From Actinobacteria bacterium 13_2_20CM_68_14 (GTDB lineage: Bacteria; Actinomycetota; Thermoleophilia; Gaiellales; Gaiellaceae): DNA of 11,843 nucleotides. The notes beneath the pieces are model-generated. The model was given only the letters and a program-made list of their open reading frames with translations. It searched no databases and was not told the origin of the DNA. Position 1 is the stretch's first letter. Each line of letters starts with the position of its first letter. Made by a program: the position numbers and the translations under genes. The stretch lies in contig MNDB01000009.1 of NCBI GenBank assembly GCA_001914705.1, positions 1-11,843 on the forward strand, read 5' to 3'. This document shows positions 6,872-11,843 of this stretch, piece by piece.

Positions 6872-7387
6872 GCCGGCCCGCCACCGCCAGCGACGTGCCA
6901 GGAACCTGAGAGCCAAGGCGATCGCGACCCCGAGGACGGCGCCGCCGAGCACGTCGAGCGGGTAGTGCACGCCGACATAGACGCGAGACCAGGCGATCGC
7001 GGCGGCAAGGAGGAAGAAGGCGGGTGCAGCGCGCGGCGCGTTGAACGCCAGGATCGTCGCGCAGGCGAAGCTCACCGTCGCGTGACCGGACGGAAACGAG
7101 CCGTCGTGCGGCGCGTGGACGAGCGGTTTCGGCGTCGCGTAGACGTCGTTGGGCCGCACTCTGCCGACCCACTGCTTGAGCCCATACGAGATGAGCTGCC
7201 CCGCAAAGTCGGCGATCGCGACTTGCAGGAAGAGCGGCGGGCGTCTCCACAAGACGGCGAGCACTGCCGCAATCGCGAGCCAGACCAGCCCCTGGCCGCC
7301 GATCCAGGACAGTCCTTCGAAGACCGGGTTCAGCCACCCGACCCGATGGTGGACGGCCCAGCGCTCAAGCTGCCGGTCGTAGCTCAG
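6866..7387 (-). CDS. PAP2-family membrane phosphatase (probable CTG start)
   Basis: A membrane lipid phosphatase of the phosphatidic acid/undecaprenyl-pyrophosphate phosphatase superfamily. The three signature motifs are all present: KQWVGRVRPND, SFPSGHAT and SRVYVGVHYPLDVLGG. Several membrane helices surround them, and the C-terminus is Arg/Trp-rich. The first conventional start in frame is GTG at 7264, but the same frame continues upstream with convincing PAP2 N-terminal sequence (SYDRQLERWAVHHRVGWLNP, then FEGLSWIGGQGLVWLAIAAV, a first helix). Back to the in-frame TGA at 7430 there is no ATG, GTG or TTG. CTG at 7387-7385 overlaps the upstream regulator's stop as CTGA, matching the NTGA overlaps elsewhere in the window, so I place the start there (173 residues). 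The substrate is not determinable. Confidence 0.85.
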   Translation of the reverse strand: MSYDRQLERWAVHHRVGWLNPVFEGLSWIGGQGLVWLAIAAVLAVLWRRPPLFLQVAIADFAGQLISYGLKQWVGRVRPNDVYATPKPLVHAPHDGSFPSGHATVSFACATILAFNAPRAAPAFFLLAAAIAWSRVYVGVHYPLDVLGGAVLGVAIALALRFLARRWRWRAGL

Positions 7388-7983
7388 GCTGGAAGCAGCT
7401 GCTTGGCGTGCTCGATCAGCTGCTGCGGATCAAAAGGCTTCCCGACGAAGCCCTGCGCGCCCCGAGCGGTGGCCTCCTGGGCAGATTGCTCGTCGACCTT
7501 GCCGCTGAACATCACGACGGGGATCGCGCCGACTCCGTGCCGTTCCTGTACTCGCCGGAGCATTTCCCACCCATCGACCTCGGGCATCATCACGTCGAGC
7601 AGGATCAGGTCAGGCGAGACTTCGTCGAGCACTCCGAGTCCTTCTTCTGCGCTGCCGGCCTCGCGCACCGCGTAGCCCTCCATCTCGAGGTTGACGCGCA
7701 CGTACTCGCGCACTCGCTCGTCGTCGTCGACGATCAGGACGAGCGGGCCCTGCTGCATCGAGCCGCCCGGGCCGGAGCGGTTGAGGAAGTTGTCGAGGTC
7801 GGGCCGGCGATAGCGGCGATGCCCGCCAGGCGTATAGAACGCGGGCACTCGGCCCTGATCGGACCACTTCCGAATCGTGCTCTGGGCGACGCCGAGGTAC
7901 TTCGCGGCCTGGCCGAGCGTCAACCAGTCGGGATCGCTCGTCGGAGCGCGTCTGCCTGGAAACTCGCGGCGGGCCACGATCAA
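7384..7983 (-). CDS. Response regulator with N-terminal BldC/MerR-type helix-turn-helix and C-terminal receiver
   Basis: A 199-residue DNA-binding regulator. Residues 19-67 form a MerR/excisionase (BldC-like) winged helix: WLTLGQAAKYLGVAQSTIRK, then the basic wing PGGHRRYRRPDLDNFL. After a Gly-rich linker, residues 80-197 are a CheY-like receiver with D87/D88, phospho-acceptor D130 in LLDVMMPEVDG, S160 in the switch position and K182 in GKPF. All phosphorylation residues are intact. The DNA-binding domain precedes the receiver, the reverse of OmpR/NarL regulators. No histidine kinase is in the window. TTG at 7983 is used as start because GGG lies 7-9 bases upstream; GTG at 7977 is the alternative. 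Its stop overlaps the proposed PAP2 start. A tandem 10-bp repeat lies at its 5' end (7983-8002). Confidence 0.9.
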   Translation of the reverse strand: MIVARREFPGRRAPTSDPDWLTLGQAAKYLGVAQSTIRKWSDQGRVPAFYTPGGHRRYRRPDLDNFLNRSGPGGSMQQGPLVLIVDDDERVREYVRVNLEMEGYAVREAGSAEEGLGVLDEVSPDLILLDVMMPEVDGWEMLRRVQERHGVGAIPVVMFSGKVDEQSAQEATARGAQGFVGKPFDPQQLIEHAKQLLPA

Positions 7984-8002
7984 AAGCTACCCAAAGCTGC
8001 CA
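7983..8002 (-). promoter_or_regulatory. Tandem 10-bp direct repeat just before the HTH-receiver gene
   Basis: On the + strand, aaagctaccc is followed directly by aaagctgcca, two units on a 10-bp (one helical turn) period, in the otherwise A+T-rich 23-base gap between the small membrane protein and the regulator. BldC-family proteins are known to bind direct repeats as head-to-tail oligomers, so this might be an autoregulatory site. With only two units and six identical leading bases this is a weak inference. It also overlaps the TTG start. Confidence 0.25.
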
Positions 8003-8006
8003 ATTC

Positions 8007-8231
8007 TTAACCTGATCGCGTCGCGGTGAGCGGCGGCAGCGTCCTGAAGGAGGTCTGCACTCCGCCGGGACGCGGGTTGTCGTGCAGCGCCTGCCCGAGC
8101 GCGACCCCGACCGCGAAAACGACCACGAGCACGAGGCCGAGCAGGATCTTGTTCCGAGCCGGCCGGCGCCGGGCGCGGCGTCGCCCGGTCACGCCACGGC
8201 CGTTCCGCGGCGTAGTCGTTGACCGCGTCAC
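8007..8231 (-). CDS. Small single-pass membrane protein, unknown function
   Basis: A 74-residue protein. The N-terminus is very Arg-rich (residues 1-27, RRRARRRPARNK), then one membrane helix at about 29-48 (ILLGLVLVVVFAVGVALGQAL), and a short outside tail (HDNPRPGGVQTSFRTLPPL). The positive inside rule gives a cytoplasmic N-terminus. The start is GTG at 8231, overlapping the stop of the upstream gene as GTGA, which supports co-translation with it. I do not recognise the family. It lies between a conserved small gene downstream of DUF501 and the HTH-receiver gene. Confidence 0.72.
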   Translation of the reverse strand: MTRSTTTPRNGRGVTGRRRARRRPARNKILLGLVLVVVFAVGVALGQALHDNPRPGGVQTSFRTLPPLTATRSG

Positions 8232-8476
8232 GGCTCGTAGTCCACGGCGCCGCGCGAGTAGAGATGGAACGCCGCGTCGGTGACTGTCGAAAGCCGTCGT
8301 GGCCAGCCGCTAGCCGGCTCGGTCTCTTCGACGGCCTCCCGGCTCCAGACCTCGGCCGACGCGTAGGCATCTGCGAGCTCCGCAAGGGTGAAGCTCTGAC
8401 CGACGCGGCGGCGAAGCGCGGCGGTGACCGCTTCGAGCTCCTCGAGCCAGGCCTCGCTACGGGGCGCCTCGCGCAC
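8228..8476 (-). CDS. Conserved small protein, unknown function; 5' end probably incomplete as read
   Basis: From the first usual start codon (GTG 8476) this encodes 82 residues with a compact, conserved-looking core: LEAVTAALRRRVGQSFTLAE, LADAYASAEVWSREAVEE and VTDAAFHLYSRGAVDYEP. It looks like an all-helical soluble protein seen beside DUF501 genes in related genomes, from memory, with no named function. The frame stays open back to a TAA at 8549-8551 and the extra sequence (WIALDQTRREWELVHRRFQQ) is protein-like, so the true start is further upstream. An out-of-frame ATG at 8540, 15 bases after the DUF501 stop, would join this frame if one C were removed from the CCC at 8530-8532. The GTG also has GGAGG directly against it, too close for a Shine-Dalgarno. 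The 3' end overlaps the next gene as GTGA. Confidence 0.68.
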   Translation of the reverse strand: MREAPRSEAWLEELEAVTAALRRRVGQSFTLAELADAYASAEVWSREAVEETEPASGWPRRLSTVTDAAFHLYSRGAVDYEP

Positions 8477-8555
8477 CTCCTGCTGGAACCGGCGGTGAAC
8501 CAGTTCCCACTCGCGGCGAGTCTGATCGAGGGCGATCCATGGCCGGCGTTACCGG

Positions 8556-9020
8556 TCAGATCGCTATCGCGGTGCAGCAGCCTGAATCCGGCCAGAGGTG
8601 GTCCAGCTCGGCGAGGATCCGCTCGCCGAGCTCGTAGCCCGGGCGCGCGAGCGCGAACGCGGCGTGCGCGTGGAGGCACTTCAGGCTGCCGCTGCGGGTC
8701 GACCCGCCGATCCCGCCGGGGAGCTCGGGTCGCAGCGCGCGCTGTTCCTCGTTCGCACGGTCGAGGCTCTCCCGAAGCGCAGGGTCCTCCTCGACTGCGC
8801 GCGTCCAGCGTTCGACCCCACCGCGTGCCTCCAGCCGCGAGATCGCCGCCACGAGCTGCGGGCAGGTCAAGTAGTACGTCGTCGGGAAAGGCGCCCCGGC
8901 ACCGTCATGCGGCCACTGCTCCGTCACGGCCGGCCGGCCGTAGGGGCAGCGGACGGCTACGCGCCGGAAGGCGCGGGGCGGGCGACCGAGCTGTCGCGCA
9001 ACGACGGCCTCATCGTTCAT
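8556..9020 (-). CDS. DUF501 domain-containing protein
   Basis: A 154-residue cytoplasmic protein that fits DUF501, a family of unknown function common in actinobacteria beside the ftsB-like gene. Recognisable segments are VAVRCPYGRPAVTEQWP, then GAPFPTTYYLTCPQLVAAIS with the family's TTYYLTCP motif, RLEARGGVERW, and KCLHAHAAFALARPGYELGE, with conserved Cys and His residues that could bind a metal. The C-terminus ends unusually with a CC pair (DSGCCTAIAI). ATG at 9020 begins MNDEAVVARQLGR and overlaps the end of the septum-protein gene by 11 bases. The same frame is open far upstream, but that part has shadow-frame composition. The usual neighbour ppx (exopolyphosphatase) does not follow. Confidence 0.9.
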   Translation of the reverse strand: MNDEAVVARQLGRPPRAFRRVAVRCPYGRPAVTEQWPHDGAGAPFPTTYYLTCPQLVAAISRLEARGGVERWTRAVEEDPALRESLDRANEEQRALRPELPGGIGGSTRSGSLKCLHAHAAFALARPGYELGERILAELDHLWPDSGCCTAIAI

Positions 9021-9408
9021 GCCGCCTGATCGTATGCTGCGCGTGCTTCCAGGCCTGGATCCCCTTGACGATGAAGAGACGCTCCCCGGGCTTGACGAGT
9101 CCGAGCCGGCGCGCCTCCCGCACGAGCGCCGAGTCGCTCGCCGTATCGGCGAGCTTGCGCTCCAGCTGCCGTTTCTCCGCGCGGAGGCTCTGGACCTGGC
9201 TCGAGCGCTCGACGAGCGTATGGCGCGTGTCGACGTACGTGTGCAAGGGCCGGTAGTAGAGAAGTCCGACGAGGCAGAGCGCCCCGACGCCGAGCCAGCG
9301 GCGAACGAGCACGCCACGCCGCCCTCGGCGCTTGCGTTCTGAGGCGCTCGACCGCGAGGGCGTCCGGGCTCTGCCCGGGCGTCCGCTTGCTTTTGCCTGA
9401 CCGGCCAT
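9010..9408 (-). CDS. DivIC/FtsB-family septum formation initiator
   Basis: A bitopic cell-division protein that, with FtsL and FtsQ/DivIB, helps recruit and activate the septal peptidoglycan synthase. The 132-residue product has a long basic, Ser-rich cytoplasmic N-terminus (1-37), one membrane helix (about 38-52), a coiled coil (about 60-90, VERSSQVQSLRAEKRQLERK) and the family's C-terminal motif VREARRLGLVKPGERLFIVK (about 96-115). ATG at 9408. It lies 49 bases after pyruvate kinase; that gap has only a weak GGAC/GTCC stem. The gene order enolase, DivIC-like, DUF501 is usual for actinobacteria and supports the call. Confidence 0.9.
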   Translation of the reverse strand: MAGQAKASGRPGRARTPSRSSASERKRRGRRGVLVRRWLGVGALCLVGLLYYRPLHTYVDTRHTLVERSSQVQSLRAEKRQLERKLADTASDSALVREARRLGLVKPGERLFIVKGIQAWKHAQHTIRRHER

Positions 9409-9457
9409 GGGTCGTCGATCTTCGCGCGGCGGACACGCGGTCCTGCTTGGTGGACGT

Positions 9458-10873
9458 CTAGACCGTTTCGACCTTGATCACGTTCGTCGAGCCGGCGATG
9501 TTGACCGCTGTGCCCGCCGTGAGCACGACGCGGTCGCCGGACTCGACGACGCCGGACTCGCGGGCCGCGTCGACCGACCGCTCCCAGAGCTCCTCGACGT
9601 CGGCGCATTCGGGGATTCGCAGCGGGATTACGCCCCACTCGATCGCCATCTGCCGCCATGCGTACTCGTGATGCGTGAGACCGAGTACGGGCCGGCGCGG
9701 CCGCAGTCGCGCGACCGCCGAGGCGGTGCGACCGCTGAAGGTTGGTACGAGGATCGCGGACGCCCGAAGCGTCTCAGCGAGGTCGCAGGCGCCGTTGGAC
9801 ATCGCCTGCCCCACCGTCGGCTCCTCCCCCGCCTCCGGCAGCTGGTGGCGATAGCCAAGGCTCGGCTCCACGGCGCGGGCGATTCGAGTCATCGTCGTCA
9901 CCGCTTCGATCGGGAACTCGCCGATCGCGGTCTCGCCGGAGAGCATCAGCGCGGATGTCCCGTCGAGGATCGCGTTCGCGACATCGCTCGCCTCGGCGCG
10001 CGTGGGCTCGGGCTGGTGGATCATCGACTCGAGCATCTGCGTCGCCGTGATCACTGGTTTGCCGTGGTCGAGGGCTCCGATGATGATCCGCTTCTGGAGC
10101 AGCGGCACAAGCTCCGGGCCGATCTCGACACCGAGGTCGCCGCGCGCGACCATGACCGCGTCGGCATCCTGCAGGATCGCATCGAGCGCGTCGACGGCCT
10201 CCGCCTTCTCGATCTTCGCGATCACGTTCGCCGTCGACCCGGCCTGCTTGATCAGATCCTTGAGATCGCGTACGTCGGCCGCGGCGCGGACGAAAGACAG
10301 AGCGACGAAGTCGACATCGAGTGCCATGGCGAATTCGAGGTCGTCCATATCCTTCCGGGTGAGCGAGGGAATCGGCACGGGAACGCCGGGAAGGTTCACG
10401 CCCTTGTGCGCGCTGACGATGCCGCCGGCGAGCACGGCGCACTCGGCGCGGCCACTCCTGATGCGCTCGACGCGGAGGCGGACCAGGCCGTCGTCGATCA
10501 GCACCTCATGGCCCGGCTGCAGCACCTCGCCGATCACCGCCGGCAGCACGGGCAGCTCGCCGTTGCGCGAGCTCTCGTCGCCGGTGACGACCACCTCGTC
10601 GCCGCGCGCCAGCGTCACCGGATCCGGAAGGTTGCCGATCCGGAGCTTCGGGCCCTGCAGATCGGCGATCAGCGCCAGCGGGCGGCCGATCGTCTCCTGC
10701 ACGTCGCGGATGAGGCGGGCGCGCTCCGCGTGCTCCTCGCGGGTGCCGTGGGAAAGATTGAGCCGCGCGGCGTCCATCCCTGATTCGACGAGCGCACGCA
10801 CTCCTTCGGCGGTGCCCGTCGCGGGTCCGATCGTGGCGACGATCTTGGTTCTCCGCGGTTGGTCTCTCACCAT
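9458..10873 (-). CDS. pyk: Pyruvate kinase
   Basis: Converts phosphoenolpyruvate and ADP to pyruvate and ATP, the last step of glycolysis. The 471-residue protein has the whole barrel: TKIVATIGPAT at 9-19, ARLNLSHG (R37, N39, S41, H42), IADLQGPKLRIG at 69-80, the B domain (about 81-170), AKIEKAEAV with catalytic K220 and metal ligand E222, MVARGDLGVE (D246), ITATQMLESM (T278), and PTRAEASDVANAILDG with LSGETAIGEFP. The C-terminal regulatory domain (about 345-471) is present, with no extra PEP-utiliser domain. ATG at 10873; no clear Shine-Dalgarno. The long foldback element ends seven bases upstream. With enolase just upstream on the same strand, two consecutive glycolytic steps sit together. 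Confidence 0.97.
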   Translation of the reverse strand: MVRDQPRRTKIVATIGPATGTAEGVRALVESGMDAARLNLSHGTREEHAERARLIRDVQETIGRPLALIADLQGPKLRIGNLPDPVTLARGDEVVVTGDESSRNGELPVLPAVIGEVLQPGHEVLIDDGLVRLRVERIRSGRAECAVLAGGIVSAHKGVNLPGVPVPIPSLTRKDMDDLEFAMALDVDFVALSFVRAAADVRDLKDLIKQAGSTANVIAKIEKAEAVDALDAILQDADAVMVARGDLGVEIGPELVPLLQKRIIIGALDHGKPVITATQMLESMIHQPEPTRAEASDVANAILDGTSALMLSGETAIGEFPIEAVTTMTRIARAVEPSLGYRHQLPEAGEEPTVGQAMSNGACDLAETLRASAILVPTFSGRTASAVARLRPRRPVLGLTHHEYAWRQMAIEWGVIPLRIPECADVEELWERSVDAARESGVVESGDRVVLTAGTAVNIAGSTNVIKVETV

Positions 10874-10880
10874 GTCAGCG

Positions 10881-11047
10881 TAGTGGTCCGGTCGGTAATG
10901 TTGCCCGCTTCCTGGGTCGCGAGCACCAAGCTAGAGGCCGCGATCGTCCGCTGGCAAGGCTTGCAGCCTTGACAAGGGCGAGCGTGGACTCTGGCGCAGC
11001 GTGATCGCGGGCCAGGGGGCTGGCGAACATTGCCGATCGGGCCACTT
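10881..11047 (+). repeat. Foldback element, long copy (167-nt hairpin)
   Basis: The whole 167 bases fold back on themselves. The outer arms (from tagtggtccggtcgg at 10881 and ccgatcgggccactt at 11033-11047) pair with few breaks. The pairing goes on through cctgggtcgcga (10911-10922) against 11005-11018, cac/gtg (10924-10926 with 11001-11003), tagaggccgcg (10932-10942) against its partner near 10980-10995, and ends in caaggct-tgc-agccttg (10955-10971). The apex sits at the geometric centre. The outer ~40 bases of each arm match the short copy at 5784-5862. It fills most of the enolase-pyruvate kinase gap. No convincing protein is encoded in it. It could also end enolase transcripts, but its wobble pairs form on the + strand, antisense to both genes. 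Confidence 0.8.
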
Positions 11048-11121
11048 CCTCCGGCTCTTCGACGCTCCTGCCCTTATGACCTCTTCGACAGCCGGGCGGT
11101 TGCGGAGATCGCGAAGCCGGT
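11048..11121. other. Remaining spacer between enolase stop and foldback element
   Basis: Seventy-four bases with no gene, no clear promoter and no U-tract terminator. The only pattern is a 9-bp direct repeat, ctcttcgac, at 11055-11063 and 11081-11089. Together with the foldback element it makes up the 248-base gap 10874-11121. Confidence 0.4.
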
Positions 11122-11843
11122 TTAGCTGGAGAAGCGCGGAAAGGCATCCCGGCCCGGATAGACCGCGCGCGGGCCGAGCTCTTCCTCGATCCGCAGCAGC
11201 TGGTTGTACTTGGCGACGCGGTCGCTTCTTGCCGGCGCGCCGGTCTTGATCTGACCCGTGTTGTACGCGACCGCCAGGTCGGCGATCGTCGCGTCCTCCG
11301 TCTCGCCCGAGCGATGGGACATCACTGTGCTGTAGCCGCTCGTTCGGGCCAGGTTCAACGCTTCGACGGTTTCCGTGATCGTCCCGATCTGGTTGACCTT
11401 GACGAGGATCGAGTTGGCAACCTTGCGCTCGATTCCCTCCCGGAGGCGATCCGAGCTCGTGACGAAGACGTCGTCGCCGACGAGCTGGACGCGATCGCCG
11501 AGCTCGGCGGTCAGCTGCGCCCACCCGTCCCAATCGTCCTCGGCCAGGGGATCCTCGAGCGAGACGATCGGGTAGCGCTCGATTAGCTCCGCCCAGAACG
11601 CCGGCATCTCGTCGCTCCGCAGCTCGCGGCCCTCGAAGCGATAGACGCCGTCCCGGAAGACCTCGCTCGTGGCCGGATCCAGTGCGATCGCGACCCGGTC
11701 GCGATGACCGACGCGGTCGGCCGCCTCGAGGATCGCTTCGATCGCCGCCTCGCTCGACTCGAGGTTCGGGGCGAAGCCGCCCTCGTCGCCGACGCCGGTT
11801 TCGAGCCCCCGCTCGTGCAGGACCTGCTTGAGCGAGTGGTAGA
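11122..11843 (-). CDS. eno: Enolase (C-terminal part; 5' end beyond window)
   Basis: Converts 2-phosphoglycerate to phosphoenolpyruvate. The window holds the last 239 residues or so of an enzyme usually near 430 long; the N-terminal domain and start lie to the right. Seen in order: VGDEGGFAPNLESSEA (active-site loop with the general-acid region), VAIALDPATSEVF (first metal Asp), YPIVSLEDPLAEDDW (second ligand, Glu), QLVGDDVFVTS (third ligand, Asp), NSILVKVNQIGT (catalytic Lys) and SHRSGETEDATIADLAV (substrate-binding SHRS). It ends KYNQLLRIEEELG followed by about 17 residues to TAA at 11124-11122. All catalytic residues in this part are intact. Downstream on the same strand come the foldback element and pyruvate kinase. 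Confidence 0.97.
   Translation of the reverse strand, partial: YHSLKQVLHERGLETGVGDEGGFAPNLESSEAAIEAILEAADRVGHRDRVAIALDPATSEVFRDGVYRFEGRELRSDEMPAFWAELIERYPIVSLEDPLAEDDWDGWAQLTAELGDRVQLVGDDVFVTSSDRLREGIERKVANSILVKVNQIGTITETVEALNLARTSGYSTVMSHRSGETEDATIADLAVAYNTGQIKTGAPARSDRVAKYNQLLRIEEELGPRAVYPGRDAFPRFSS

Noticed and set aside
9409..9457. GGAC/GTCC mini-stem after pyruvate kinase as a terminator
   Set aside because: Four pairs and no U-tract; far too weak, and the genes are probably co-transcribed.
11055..11089. 9-bp direct repeat ctcttcgac downstream of enolase
   Set aside because: Only two short copies without other structure; kept as a note, not as a regulatory site.
10875..11147. Open frame of about 90 codons on the minus strand through the long foldback element
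   Set aside because: It overlaps the enolase end, its composition is Arg/Ser/Pro-rich like shadow frames, and the DNA is explained by the hairpin.
1..11843. CRISPR arrays, tRNA/rRNA genes, IS transposases, phage or defence genes
   Set aside because: I looked for them by eye on both strands and saw none; the coding content is chromosomal housekeeping and signalling.

Overview
The window is high-GC bacterial DNA with tightly packed, mostly minus-strand genes. The gene content is a CcdA/CcmG/CcmH cytochrome c maturation set, an eno-pyk-ftsB-DUF501 group, a multi-GAF SpoIIE-type phosphatase, and a BldC/MerR-like helix-turn-helix domain fused to a response regulator receiver. With frequent GTG/TTG starts and 1-4 base stop/start overlaps, this points to an actinobacterium, most likely class Thermoleophilia (Gaiellales/Solirubrobacterales). 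The phylum is fairly secure; the class is inferred from protein style, without a database search.

Left part (1-5737, all minus strand, read from right to left): a four-GAF SpoIIE-type Ser/Thr phosphatase, a glycerophosphodiester phosphodiesterase and an L,D-transpeptidase are chained by a TTGA overlap and a 4-base gap, so they look like one operon linking sensing to lipid and cell-wall chemistry. A 16-bp hairpin (1219-1254) follows. Next comes the cytochrome c biogenesis cluster: CcmG/TlpA-like thioredoxin, CcmH, and CcdA, which runs off the left edge. These genes are joined by ATGA and TAATG overlaps.

Middle (5738-7387): a divergent region carries a 79-nt palindrome (5784-5862). Then come a small basic one-TM protein (+), a zinc-ribbon protein (-), a four-TM protein (+) and a PAP2 phosphatase (-). 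The two convergent gene pairs here share palindromic stop sites (CTAG, CTATAG). The PAP2 gene appears to start at CTG, overlapping the stop of the HTH-receiver gene upstream of it (7384-7983).

Right part (7384-11843, all minus strand): partial enolase, a 167-nt foldback element (10881-11047), pyruvate kinase, a DivIC/FtsB-type septum protein, DUF501, a small conserved protein whose 5' end looks frameshifted or lacks a normal start, a one-TM small protein, and the HTH-receiver regulator.

The most interesting non-coding signal is a pair of related foldback elements. The 79-nt copy and the 167-nt copy share their outer ~40 bp arms. Two base pairs differ between copies by compensatory change, and almost all other transition differences between arms stay pairable as G-U on the + strand only. 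The short copy looks like an internal-deletion form of the long one. No CRISPR array, tRNA, rRNA, IS transposase or prophage gene was seen.
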